From assembly GCA_019614645.1 (NCBI GenBank), contig JABWDB010000006.1, positions 682,001 to 746,000 on the forward strand: a DNA stretch of 64,000 nt, written 5' to 3'. The notes under the pieces are model-generated. The model was not told the origin of the DNA and did not search any database. It worked only from the letters and a program-made list of their open reading frames with translations. This stretch comes from Stratiolaelaps scimitus (taxonomy: Eukaryota > Arthropoda > Arachnida > Mesostigmata > Laelapidae). Shown in pieces: positions 1 to 62,759 of the stretch. Position 1 is the stretch's first letter. Each line of letters begins with the position of its first letter. A program made the position numbers and the translations under genes.

Positions 1-1309
1 GTGAGCCCATATAAGACGTCGTGACAGAGCTTGTTCTAATTCTACAGTAGATGGAAGGTTAACGGAAAACGAACTGGTCTCGAGTGTACCTACTTTGCAA
101 AGCAGTTGCCATTGGAGCGCACTGTGGAGGGACGTGTGAGATGTCGCTACTAACAAACAGACCAAGTGGTATATCGACCTGTGAATTTGTTAATGTATGG
201 AGGTATCAATGGGTGGACGTTTGCGCTCACGTACGTCAGAGACGACATCGAAGAACGGCGACCCAGCGATTAACAGTCGACATGAATCCACGCCGAGGTT
301 CGCGTGCACCAAGTCACCATCACGTCACGAAGGACATCGGATCATAAGGATGACCGACTAAGGATGCAGTAGACAGCAACGCTCATCTATGCGTTGTGAG
401 TGAGCGTGTACGAATCAGGATGTATGTGAATACGCAGCCGCGTTTCGTTCACAGCAGGAATCAGCAGTGGAAAGAAGAGATTGGGGAGTGCTCTAACTTG
501 TGTGACGAGCAAAAGCCTCGTTGGTGTCGGTTGAACATCCATTTCGGCCGAGTGCGCGATCGATGATTCGGACGACAATAAGGGACCAGACATCGATGGA
601 ACACCGCATGTGCACCGGTCTAATGTTGGGAGGCGGGAATATTGTCGGCAGAGGAGAAGCATGTGGCGGGTACGTCGACATGTAGATGAGAGAGCGAGAG
701 TCGACAGAGTTCGTTCCGTGGAACACAGTGTTGCTGGATAAATGTGATGTTGTTATTGCAGATGTCAGGCTGACACAAACATCGAGTGAACAACGTGTAG
801 AGGAGGGAGAGCATGAGCGATTTCGAGCTCGAGTCGAAAAAATCACAATACACACCACTCATCGAAGGCAGACGTGCGAGCGTTTTACGTGAGAGCGTGA
901 CGCCCTCTCTACGCGCATGAAATTGTGGGATCCGTGTTTGTCATTGACCAATAATCCTGTCGACTATTACGACGAGAAGGTGGTGGAAGAAGTCGATAAA
1001 TCAGGGCGAGTGAAATCACTCGGCTGGTGGCGAAAACACCACGACGGAACTATAATATAATGTTAGCATGAGTGGCATCATTATTATTATTGCGGACGAA
1101 ACAAGTCCGTGGTGTGCGAGGGAGCGCCTTCCAAACAGCTTACAATCCGCATTGACAGAAGAAGAGAGACGAAATACTAAATCGAGATGAAAACACCAGT
1201 GTGCGACAGACGAACGAATAAACCGCAATTCCAGCAGACGAAGAAATCATCAACTTCAACTCCTATATGTATAAATGTATGTATATACATATATATATAT
1301 ATATATATA

Positions 1310-1867
1310 TTAGGCTGACCAAAAAAAAATGACAATACTATCGTCCTGCGCCGTATTCTTATTATTGGCCGGTTTGAATTCAAATTTGGCGGGTAGCGAG
1401 ATACAATAGTTAGCAAGCAGGCGGCGTGAAAGCCGCTAGCATTCGGCTTTCGTTGGGCGTTCGAAAGGGCAACAGGCGGACCAGGTCCCTCAGACTTGCA
1501 TTCTCAGAAGACAAGTGTCAGGTTTATGTTTCAAGAGCAGAAGTGTCTAGCTGAAATATAACAATCTGAGGATGCAGAAGAAGTGCAAAATGGGTCCCTC
1601 ATTAACTCGGTCTTGGCTGACTGAAAATGCGTGGGAGTGTTCGTGAGACAATTTGAAGATATATAGACAACAAAAGAGTCGCTTAGATCATACCGTTGCA
1701 GTTGACATGGGTCAACCTGTATAGGGAACCGGCAAAAGATCAAGTGAAACAGTGGCTACGACCAGACAAACAGGCAATAGCGGTAGTAATATTAAATAGA
1801 TTCGATTAAACTCAGTTTAGCCGATATTGAAATTTATATGTGTCACATTATTTTTGGGTCAGCCTAA
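1310..1867. mobile_element. Mariner-like non-autonomous element (MITE or internally deleted copy), 558 bp
   Basis: The two ends are inverted repeats: TTAGGCTGACC followed by an A-run and ATGACA on the left, and the reverse complement of TTAGGCTGACCCAAAAATAA on the right. TTAGG-type ends with a run of A are typical of mariner-family elements. The left end abuts TA (1308-1309), the expected target; the right neighbour reads TG, probably a decayed TA. Both sides lie in (TA) tracts. At 558 bp it is less than half the size of an active mariner, and no frame spans it. A short plus-strand frame near 1744-1800 reading QWLRPDKQ resembles the QW-L-P stretch of mariner transposases, but that match is weak. 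Confidence 0.7.
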
Positions 1868-2529
1868 TGTATATATATATATAGAGGAATGCCAGTGATT
1901 TAGAAACACATCAAGTGAATTTTGCTGCTGTAAAATGTACGATTTAGATTAGGATATACTCATAATGGTTGTCGTCATATCGATGCGTGCGATAGGTTGC
2001 GGAGCGACTGAGGAATCGTTGCCCGAGACAAACGTTCCAAATTGACTGTGCACACTTGAGTCGACCTGTTCAGCGACTTATCGTATACATCTATATATAA
2101 ATATATATGGAGTAGTACACGTGTCGAAAGAGCGGTGGACACTCCACACTCGGAGCGGAGTGGTATGAGACAAAGGCACATTGTGAATCGACGGGAAGAG
2201 CAACAGCCGCAGCATCTGGTCGATGACAGAGACACAATGTTGAACACGAGTTTATCAACAGAACTATAGCAGATGGTGACTGGATGACAGGAAACAAGAC
2301 AGAGCGAGAGAGAGAGAGAGAGAGAGTGAGAGTGCGATCGAGAGCGAGAAAAACATTGAAAGAGAATTGACAGAAACCGGAAATCGAGAAACAGTGATGA
2401 ATAGTCGATAATAGCTACATCGACTTGTCTGTGCGGGGACATTTCCCATTGACTCTCTTCGAGAAAAGAAAGCAAGGTTCATCCAGTCATCGGATAGCCC
2501 ACTGGGCCCCGAGTTTGACGAAACATAAG

Positions 2530-2533
<4 letters not shown>

Positions 2534-2575
<42 letters not shown>

Positions 2576-2595
2576 CGAGAGAGAGAGAGAGAGAG
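2534..2595. repeat. Compound (TA)n(GA)n microsatellite
   Basis: An AT-dinucleotide run at 2534-2575, with one C interruption at 2559, passes directly into a GA run at 2577-2595. A shorter GA run lies nearby at 2306-2326. These are non-coding simple repeats in intron 5. Confidence 0.95.
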
Positions 2596-2933
2596 TGAGA
2601 GGATGGAGAGCAGCAAATGAGACAGATGGTGGTTGTTAGTGTCGCCATGGTCGTTTCGGACTGAATGATGCGAGCAGTTGCGCGTGAGACTGCACACCCC
2701 AACAGCCATCGCGATCGGATCGATGACTCGGGCTCTTTCTCTCTCGCGAAGGCGCGCGAACACTCAGACAAGTGCTCAAGAACACACAGGTCGTGCGTAA
2801 GTAAGTACACTCATGGAAGAAGGGTCAATACTGAACGCAGGAAGAAATGCAGACAGCAATATATGCAATGCGAGAGTAAGACAGTGACCGAGTGAAAGAG
2901 AATGAACACATTAATTAAAAAACAAAACGAGTG

Positions 2934-3020
2934 TCATCATCATCATCATTAGCAGCAACAGCGATAACGACAACAACAACGACGACGACAACAAGAACAT
3001 CAACGACAATAGCAGTAACA
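2934..3020. repeat. Trinucleotide-rich zone (CAT, CAA, GAC)
   Basis: A CATCAT run is followed by imperfect AGC/ACA/ACG triplets over roughly 90 bp. Similar impure triplet DNA continues to 3.4 kb, with a (TTA)5 run at 3361-3375 and a (GGC)6 run at 3382-3400. No open frame with a plausible product uses it. Confidence 0.85.
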
Positions 3021-4702
3021 ACACCGTCACCGAGATGGTCACTGCCCTAAAATCATCACCACCGACCTTCTCATTACTATAGCCATCGTAGTTCTACACA
3101 GTAATAACAGCAGCAGTAAATAATCGAATATACAGCATCGTATATAGAGAACAGTTGTGGTTATTGCCGAAGCCATTTGTACTGGTCTGTGGCAGAGGCG
3201 ATGACAGCGGTAGGAATCCACCGACTGAGGTGAATCGCGAATCGAATCACAATGAAGAATTGCAATCATCACGAGGTTGTGTTGATTCGCATCAACAAAA
3301 TCACCATAACTGCATTGTGAGATCAACGTCGCCACCTCACCGAAATCACCGTTATTACCATTATTATTATTATTATCATCAGCGGCGGCGGCGGCGGCGG
3401 TAGCGGCAGAATCAGTAATTTAATTATTACTATTATTTGGATTATTATTCTCTTGTATGAAAATGACTACGATTTTACTCCTTATCACGAAAGTACCATC
3501 GTCATCGGTCGACAAATCGATCGCATCACCAACCACAAAGAATAGAGAATAGAGGAATGAATAGACGAATGTACAGAGAATGAGCAGGAACAGCAGACTA
3601 AGTAATAGGAGCGTGTCATATAACACGCACAACTAGGAGAGGAGCAGGTTGAGAGTGGCAATAGTAATTAATAAGAAGTAGTAATAATCATCGTAGTGAT
3701 CTTAGTAGCCATCATAGTAGAAATAGGGGTAGCCGGTTGCAGTATAATCAACAATGAGCACTTGCAGTGTTGCTGTTATATGAACTGGTTATAGTAGTGG
3801 CAAGATTCCAGTGGAATAGACAAGAGGAGGAAGTCGACACGTAAATAGGAAGAGAGAGACTACAGCGAATTGCACTGGACACGAGAAATACATCACGGTC
3901 GATTTTTTTATACGGTTTACACGATCGATCGATAGCAGTATAGAATAGAGGTAGTGGTGGTGGAGCAACGTTATGAAGAGGAAACGGACCAAGTTAGTTA
4001 TTGTAGTGTGAGATATTATAGAACTTGAATGTCATATGATCATCATTCGAATTACGTATATAGCGCTTATATGGTAATAACGATAAGAGCAATTATATAG
4101 GTTGGTTAAGGTGGAAGTGGTTGCCTGGGGGTAATCGCTGGTGGTTGGGAGGACAATGATCGAAAGGAATCGACAACAGAACAGGCCGGGGACGCCACTA
4201 CAATACATTGTAAGACAGGGAGCACGGTCTGGGGGCGCGCTCCAGGGGAGAAACTGAGGGATTAGTACTGATCATTTATCAGTTGATTAATAGATCATTG
4301 AATCATGTGGTATAAAGGGGAGACAATATTTATTTCCATATCTAGATGGAATGAAATCAAATAAACTTATGATGATAACTTTTTACAGACACTTTTACAG
4401 TGTTGTCATAGTTTATGTTGTCTAGTTATATGGAGTGTTAATTCCACCATTGGAATCAAGCGTACTACAGATCACTGGGAGTTGATAAATAAATAAGAAA
4501 TGTCTGTTACAGCAGTCGCATGAAGGGGAGAGAAAGAGAGAGACCCGTGATACGATAGTGGCCAGATGGAAAATCGAGAATCTCGGATCGTTAGGGTCGG
4601 ATCTGTTGGTGGGGGGTTGGCGGTTGTGGTGATAGTGGGCTTGGGGGATTAGTTGGGGGGCGTGGCTGGCTGTGGTGTGCCGGATCAATCAGGCTGACTC
4701 AC

Positions 4703-54841
<50,139 letters not shown>

Positions 54842-55758
54842 GGCTACGTTGCCACAGGCCACTTCCTGCGTCCCACCTTTCACTCAACCACACTTTGGTG
54901 TCGGCTGACGCCGAACTTCACCTTCGGCGAACCTCTGCTGCGGCGAATCGCTCGCCGCCGCCGCACAACTACAAGTACACTGCACTAGTTACTTTGGCAA
55001 ACTGCTTCAGCTTTAGTTTAGCTTCTGTTGTGGCTGTTGTTTGTTGTTGTTGTCGTCGTCGTCGTCGATGTTGTTGTTGTTCGACCTCAAGCTTCGTTTG
55101 TTGTTGTTGTTGCTGCTATTGTTGCTACTGCTGCTGCCGGCAGCAACGCCGTTTTGACGGCCGTGCCGGGGCAAGTGGTCCCCGGTAGATGGGGGTCGCA
55201 GCGACACCGGTCTCGATGCTGCTGGCGCTGCTACTGCGTTGGCTGTTGGTCGCCGACAACCGCCGCCGCCGCTGCCGTCACAGCGACCGTCACCGCCAGC
55301 GCCGTTCTCGCGGGCTCGTCCTCCCTGTTGTTTCCTGTCCCGCTCGGCTGTTGCTTATGACGGTACCGCAGCGTTCCACACGATGGAGAGCTGGTCAGCA
55401 TGCAAGCAACCACCCAACGAAGCACAAACTACACGAATCGTTTGGTAAGCCGCCGTCGCCGCTGTCCGCCGTCGCCGCCGCCGCCTCCTCCGGTTCTGGT
55501 CTGCTGCGATCTCGCTCGCGATCGCATTCACTTCGTCATCTATGCGTGCGCCCTCACACATACACACACACACACACCCATGCACCCACACCCATGGGCA
55601 CGGAGACAGACCCACTCGCTGATGGCTGGTGCAGCGGCAGATGGCTCTAACAGATGGCAAGCGGAACTGCAGAAGTCGCAGAAGGGAACCGATCAAACGA
55701 TGGAACAATTGTTGCTCCCGTTATCCTGTAACCTTCCGTAGATCGTCCGCCTCCCTTC

Positions 55759-55790
<32 letters not shown>

Positions 55791-57547
55791 GTCGGTCTGT
55801 ATATGTCTCTATTTTGTCTGGTTGGCTCTCTGCTCGACGCCTAACCGCCTGCCAGCTCGAGTTCTGTTGCGGCCGACGTCTCGTCGCGACCGAATCGTAT
55901 CGCACACGAGATAGATCGTACTCTCAGCGTGCATGCACAAGCTCGCCTATGCGTGTCCCCGTCTCTGGCCGGCGTGTATGCCGTTGCGGCCTACGTCCGT
56001 TTGCACTCAGGTGAACAGTTGAGCTTCCCCCTCGTCCCGGGCAACGTACGAGCCGTGTGCAGGAGAGATTGGCAGAACAGCCATTGGAGAAAACGACTAC
56101 TGCTGCTGCTGGGTCCGGGGATCGTTCCCTCCCGTTTTAATTTTGCGTTCGTTGGTGGTGGTCAGCCGAGAATGGTCGCCCTGCACTGCGGATCTATGGC
56201 AGCCGGCAGCCACTGTCGGCGTTGCTGCTGCTGCTGCTGCTGCAACTAACAAAGAATTCTTCGATCTGCGTGCTGCGACTTGATAATATACGGTCCTCTC
56301 TCGTTCGCTATTTCACCCCTTGCGCTTTATCCACGCCGGACTCCTCTGACCACAGACGACCGCTGCACGGCAGATCTGGAGCACAGCGTCGTCAATGTGA
56401 GTCGGCAATTGCTGCGAATCACGATTGCTGAAGGTGCCGACAAGTTGTCGGCTGTCGACGGCTACCCTAAAACTACGTCAGGGGTGACGATGTTGTCTGG
56501 AGCCGCAGCGCGCACTCCGAACGGCCACACGATATCACACACGAACAAACTCTCCCAGCACGAATACCACACCGATAGAGAATGGATACCGAAAAACCGA
56601 CATCCGCAATATACCAATGAGTCCTACTCCTATGTGCTACCTCGCTCTTCCGTCCGTCCCCTGACCACTTGCTCGTTGTTGTTGTTATTGTTCTTGCTGA
56701 CGTCGTGGCTCTGTATTGCCTCAATGCCGAACGTTGCCGAACTCGTCAACAGCCAGCAACGAATGATCAGGCACGAACAGGCTGTGTGTGAACTTGCGAA
56801 CGGAATGAACGCGATGGCGATTTTGCAGTGTTGTTCACCACACCGCTCTGCCGTTGTCCTTAATCTATACGAATCGCCGGACGGCTTCTAGGCAAGCTCG
56901 CCTCCTGTTTCCGTGGGCTGGGCTGCTTGAACGGCAGCAGCTGTTGCTGTTGTTGTGTGCGCGTTGTTGTTGTTTCTGTTGTGGGGGAGGGAGCACTTGC
57001 AGTGATCGACGTCGTCGTTTGCTGCCCAGTACAGCAGCCAGTGTTCGTAGCGCTCGATCACAGCCTGTATACTACGAAACACCCCGGACGACCACGCACC
57101 GAGCTAGGTCCAATCTTTTGTGCTTTTCGAGACAACAACGGTAGCTGATTCAGTGGTCGGCTGGCTGGCTACGATGCCTTGCCACGGTGCGTAGCCTTAC
57201 TGGACGGGGTTGGTTGCTGCTGCTGCTGTACACGCACACACAGAACACAACACCACACTCAGTCTCAGGCCGGCCTGTTATGTTGTAGTAGGGGTCTATC
57301 CTGCTGTTGCTACAACCACTGCGGTTATGGAACACCACGAGCAGACAAGCCACCCTCGATTAGAACAGGACGGCACACATACAGACACTCAGCCTCTAGA
57401 CGCTGGCCTGGGCTCTATGCCTAGGCTGTTGCTGCCACTGCTGCCATCGTCGCTCGGTCCGCCTGTTCCGTAACCACACGGTCAGCACCGTAGCTTGTTG
57501 CCTCAATGCTGCTGCTGCTGCTGCCTCACTCTATTTCTCTCAGTATA

Positions 57548-57550
57548 TAT

Positions 57551-57580
<30 letters not shown>
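57548..57580. repeat. (TA)n microsatellite
   Basis: A perfect TA run, with CTG runs on its left (57511-57528) and a CT run on its right (57597-57609). Confidence 0.94.
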
Positions 57581-57581
<1 letters not shown>

Positions 57582-59319
57582 CGGCTTTATGCTGCTCTCT
57601 CTCTCTCTGAGCAGGCAGACAGCTTTCTTCTTCTACTACTACTGCTGCTGTTGTTTCTGCTGCACGTAGTCTCTATCTATACCAGCACTGGTGACTGTTT
57701 CCGAGCCCTGTCGCAGCGCCCTGTATCTGTGGCAGTCACCGTATCTCCTTCTGTCGCTCGACTGGCCGTCGTCGAGCCCGCGCGCAGACACTCGATCGCT
57801 CGCTCGCTTGCTTGCTCGCTTTTCTCACAAACTCAGTCACAGAGTCACATATACAGCCACCATAGAGCGAGATAGATGACGAGACGAGACTACGGTCGTC
57901 GAGCGTGAGCCCCACAAACAGCAGCCTCCTCGTCGCCGTCGTCGACGACGCTGGCCGCTTTGTTGCTCGGTCGGTGGCCCACCCGTGGCCCAGACTCTCT
58001 CGATCGGCCACACTCCGAACGGTCTAGCACTGGCCGACAGACGCACGGCCACACGCGGTCACTTGGTCGTTCACAACACACAGTCGCAATACAGTGCGCG
58101 CCACCGTGTCGTGCCTTGCCTCCGCCGCCAGCGCTGCCGCCGCCGCCGTCGCTAGTTGTGCTAAGGTCCGACGGTGGCCCGCGTGTGGTGCTCGCCGCTC
58201 GCCACCCGGTTGGTCGATCTTCCTACCTGTTTGTCCGGCTTGCCTGTCCTCTTGCCTGACGACTTGCTTACGATCGGCGTTTTCGTTGTTGTCTGCTTGG
58301 CTCTAGTGGGACTCCGTTCGCTGAGCGCACAGTAGAACGCGCTCATGTGCAGCACACTCACAAATACACATTGTACTCACATACTCACTCTCACAGCGAA
58401 TAGAAAAGACCGTCGTCATGAGCAGCGTGGTTCTACTACAACTACTGCCACTACCACCAGTGTACTATGACTGCTGATGATACTGTTGCTGCTGTTGCTG
58501 CGATTTGCGAGCTCAGACTTCAAGCCGACCGTTGACCGAAACTCTCTCCTCGACTTTTGCTTATTCTGAATTTCAGCCCTTTCAGGCTTCCTCAGGATTC
58601 AGCTGGTATTCTCTCTCCGTCTCTCTCTGTCTCTCTCTCCTTTATCTACGTCTTTTGAGGGCTCGCGCAGCAGCGCACTAGAGCGCACCAGCCTGTGGAA
58701 ACACTATAAGGATGCACCCGATAGAGCAGGGCCACTGCCACGAGTAGCAGTTGCAGGAAAGAGAAGAAGTACTCCAACAATAATTACTACTGCAATTACG
58801 ATCACCACTAAACTGTCGTTTATAGACACACGTCGTAGACAGCTTTCCTTGGCTAGCTAGCTAGCTAGATAGGTAACAGCTTGATCTGGCCGGATCGGCA
58901 CCGCTGATGCTGTCACAGCCAGCGTTTGCTCTGCTCTGCCCCGTTACACTCAGCGCTCTCAATGGCAGTTCAGTCGGCTGGCGGAGTGAGTGTATACCAA
59001 GAGCACTGTATGGCTGACTATATGTATGAATGCTTAACTGACCGCCTGTCTATCTATCTCGCTGACCCTCAGCATGAGACACACTTACTGACTGAGACTG
59101 CGTGTGTGAGTGTCGATTTCTCTTTTGTTTGTCCCTCCCTACGCTGGCTGTATGCGCAGTCTAGCGTCTCGGTGTCGCTCAGCAGGGCCCTATAGGCTGT
59201 GCGCTCCTGTGTCTGTCTACCTGCCTTCACTTGGTTGCCTTCCTGTGTAGCAGGCAGGCCCACTACAGAATGAGTGGTCAGTCAGTTTCTTCCGCTTGTT
59301 CAGTCAGCTCCGAGCCTGT

Positions 59320-60140
59320 CGCCCCGTGCTGCTGCTGCTGCTACTTCTTCAGCCTTTGCAGTAGTCCTGGCTCTTTTTCTTCTTCTTCTTCTTCTAGTAA
59401 CACCACGACCACCACCGCCACGAGCAGCAGAAGCAGCACAACTGCAGTTATCTACCACTGCTGATGCTGCGGCACACTCTGCTGCTGCTGCTGCTGCTGC
59501 TGCTACTACGCTCACTCTGGCTTTAGCAGTTCCACCATCTGCCTGCTTGCTTGGTGGCTGGCTGGCTGGCTGTTACTGCTGTTGCTGTGTTGTGGCTGCA
59601 GCAGCGTATGTGTGATACGCGCTGCTTTCAGTTGTCAGTGCCCTCCTGCTGCTGCCGCAGCTGCTACTGCTGCTGCTGCTGCTGTCGGTTGTTTGGCGCA
59701 CGGCGGTGTCCGTCGTTTCCGCTCGCCCAGTGCACGGCCGTTCGCCAGTTCACGACGGCGCTGCTGCTGCTGCTGCTGCTGCTGCTCACTCTCGCAGAGA
59801 TGCTGAACAGCTTAACCAACGTCGTGTTTCTGGGAGATCTCTGTATGTCGGACGGTTGGTCCAAACGCCCGCCAGCCCGCCCACCCACCTATCTGTCTGT
59901 CCGTCCGTCCGGCCGTCGATCTCTCCTTCGTTCTCAGCTTGCGCGCGCTCTCTCTCTTTCTCTCTCCCTCTCATCTCACTCGCTCTCGCAGCAGTAGCAG
60001 CAGCAGCAGCACCACAGCGGTGGCGGCCGCTGGCTGCGGCTGCTGCTGCGGCGCCGGCGGCGGCTGCTGCTGCCGCCCCTGTACACAGCGACACAGACTG
60101 CTGTTGCTGCCGCCGCTGCTGCTGCTGCTGCAGCAGTTTG
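59320..60140. repeat. Cluster of CTG/CAG triplet tracts
   Basis: Over about 800 bp there are at least six runs of CTG or CAG units, including 59480-59503, 59666-59683 and 59760-59786, with CAG at about 59995-60012 and CTG again at 60115-60133. This is the densest triplet cluster in the window. Frames through it give poly-Ala, poly-Cys, poly-Leu, poly-Gln or poly-Ser, as expected of a repeat rather than a gene. Confidence 0.9.
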
Positions 60141-62759
60141 CCTCCAGCGGGCGAACGCAGACAGACCAAGTCGGCTGAGATCGGCTGCTCACCGCTAGTC
60201 GCTTAGGCGAGGGGGCCGCGGGCCACGAGCCGCTGAAATCCGTCTGGTCGTTGTTGCTGTCGCCGCCGCCGCCGCCGCCGCCGTCGACGTCGTCTTCGAC
60301 CACTCTCTACACTCCTCTCTCCAGCCTGCTGCAACGCGACGTTCGGTCTGCTGTGGGTGTAGAGAGACGATATCAGTTGGCATTGCTGTTTGCCGTGTTG
60401 TTTCCGTTGCTGCGTCTGTCTGACGGCGTCATCACCCGTTTCTCCCCCTGTGTCGTTCACTTTCTCGCCCTGGCTCATCTGTCTGTGGAGGTGGTCTAAA
60501 CAGCGCTAAGGGCCACCACCGCCGCCCCAAGCAGCAGCGGCGGCCCGGGCCGCTCTGCTTACCGGCCTTCCTTTCGTCTCCCTGCCTGGGCCGCCGCCGC
60601 CGCCGCACACCGCTGCTGCTGGCTAGCTGGCTGTTGCCTAGCGAGCACTCGGCCGTTCTAGCCTGCGCGACCCTCAGCGCCAAGTTCTACTCTCCGCGCG
60701 CGCACTCACTCTCCGGCCACGATGACCACGAACACCCCGGCAGCAGCAGTAGCAGCGGCGGCAGCGGCGGCGGCGGTATCCACCTTACCACTACTGTCTC
60801 CCTCACCACTCTCAACAGCAGCAGCAGCAGCAGAAGGAATACATCACAGCAGCGCAGAGTAGCAGCCCGCCACGCCACAGCACCGCAAGGCTGCTCCTGC
60901 TGCTGGTGCCAGACACCGCAACCAGCAAGCACATTGACTGCATAGACTGCGCGCGTGAGCGTTCTCACTCGCTGCTCTCGGTCTCTTTCCCTGATTCGCC
61001 CAATGCCCAGCGAGCCTGCCTCCTTAAGCGTATACTATATTATACATTACTATGCTGCTCTGCGATGTATGCTAGAATATCATACCACACAAATATTACA
61101 ACTACGACTGCGCAGCAGGCGTACACAACCGTCTCAAGTTCCACACACACACACACAAACGCAGGCTGAACCGCTCCCCGTGTCTACGCAGTGCCGGCGC
61201 TCTCCGATGTACACACACATACGTGCATATACATGCGTACAAAGCGGCAGATATAGACTAGTATATAAACACCCCCGCTATATACGACTCATAACGCTGC
61301 TCGCATCTTACAGACCTCTTGCTGGCGACAACTGCAGGGCGGATCAGCCGATGCAGAGGGTTGCTACAAATGAGGTAGGCCTTGAGCTCGCCTCCAGCTA
61401 TGGTACGGCAGTCATCCGGCAGTACCTCTCTCTGCCGCCGCCAATGGTTCTGGCCATTTTATCGTGGGGTGGTGTTGTACCAGGTGCCGCTGGTGGTGCC
61501 AATCTTAAAATTGTGGTTCGTCTTCTTCCTCGTCGTCGTAAGAGTACTAGTTGTTGTTGGTCATCCCTCGCCTTGACAACTGCCACTAGTGGTGATCCCA
61601 CGACCCCTCCCGTCTGTCCGCCGCTACCTCTCTATCTTTCTCTCTCTCTCTCTCTTTGCTGCCGGTGCGTCTATAGCGTCCAATACGTACATCCTATGCT
61701 CGAATATCGTAAAACACAACACTGAGATCGGGATATAGAAAGAGCGAGAGAGAGAGAGAGAGAGAGAGACTTTAGAACGGAGACAGCATGAGAGATGAGA
61801 GCGCGCGCGCGAGAGGGAGTGTCTTTCGCTCTGCTGTGCCGCTCTCTACTCGCGCAGGGTTGCCGGACAGCGCCGCGTGCTGTTGCCACCACTGCAGCGG
61901 CCGCCGTCGGCAGTGGCGTACCGCCGCCGTTGCAGTCGTCGCACCACCAACAGCTGAGCAAGCAAGCAAGCGCCCCTGGTCGTCCACCTTGCCCAGTTGA
62001 CGCAGTGGACGCCCTCTCGCGGTCGTGGCGCATCGCAGCACAGCAATAGTTGGGCAGCAGCGCACCAGCGGCCGTCGCTGCCATTGGCGCTGCTGTTGCC
62101 GCAGCAGCGGCCGCTGCCGCCGCCGCCGCCTCACCAAACAGGCAGGCGGCCAGCGGACCGCAGCAGTCCTCACATCCTTCCTTTACCACTCTCTCTCTCC
62201 CTGCCCCGTGACAACAGACCCTCAACCTCCAGCGCGCGCGCACCATCAGCCGCGCACACCCTTTCCGCTCAGGCGGCTCTCCACACTTCAGCACGGACAT
62301 CACCGCCAACAGTGGAAGCCCTCCCCGATTTCGTATCGCCTCCGACTTCACCATCACAGCCGACACTACCACCTCCACCACAGAGTGCGTCGATGGTGGA
62401 CAACGCGAAGGCGGGTTGCAGTCGTGAGCGACGACCGCGACCAGCCGTGCTGGCGGATCACCACAAACGGGGACAGCTGTCCGTCCACCGGTGCTTACCG
62501 GACCCAGCAACTGGCCAGCAAGATTGGGTTGTTGCGCGGGGGCGGCCCGGGGGTGTGATAGAGGGCGGGTGTGCTCAAGGGGGCGTGAAAATGCTGCCCA
62601 GCCGCTGCAGCTGCACTGACGATGCTGACGACCACGATGGCCGATGCTGGTCGCTGGTGGCGGCGACGGCGGCAGCAGCAGCAGCCGCCTTAGAGGGGGG
62701 CCCACATTGACAGCGGTGACCGTGGCGCTTCTGCTGTCTGGTTCCAACGGTCGCTTCGC

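Larger units (their letters stand above)
1..4702 (-). other. CaMKII: Start of CaMKII intron 5 (continues beyond the left edge)
   Basis: This stretch follows the exon 5 donor. I looked on the minus strand for variable-linker exons (Lys/Glu/Ser/Thr-rich, ending in an acidic LEDED-type motif) and for hub-domain motifs and found none. It holds the mariner-like element at 1310-1867, GA and TA tracts (2306-2326 and 2534-2595), a trinucleotide-rich zone at 2934-3020, and ATT and GGC runs at 3361-3400. The remaining DNA is AT-rich and featureless to me. Confidence 0.75.
54842..62750 (-). promoter_or_regulatory. CaMKII: Probable 5' UTR and promoter region of CaMKII (boundaries unknown)
   Basis: The 7.9 kb upstream of the CaMKII start codon is GC-rich and packed with CTG/CAG, CCG/CGG and CT/GA repeats. 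On the CaMKII strand it reads mostly as CAG and GA up to about 60.6 kb. There is no conserved coding sequence in it; the very long frames (for example 358 codons at 61671-62747) reflect composition. Upstream position and composition are consistent with a CpG- and GA-rich promoter and 5' UTR, but no TATA box, initiator or transcription start can be fixed by eye. Confidence 0.35.

Noticed and set aside
1..4702. CaMKII linker or hub exons downstream of exon 5
   Set aside because: I searched the minus strand for the acidic linker motif and hub-domain motifs and saw none. A minus frame near 3.5 kb containing DLSTDDDGTF looked superficially similar but does not continue as the linker.
61671..62747. 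358-codon minus-strand open frame
   Set aside because: It lies in very GC-rich, triplet-rich DNA. The product is Arg/Ala/Ser/Pro-rich with a poly-Ala run, overlaps other long frames on both strands, and has no domain.
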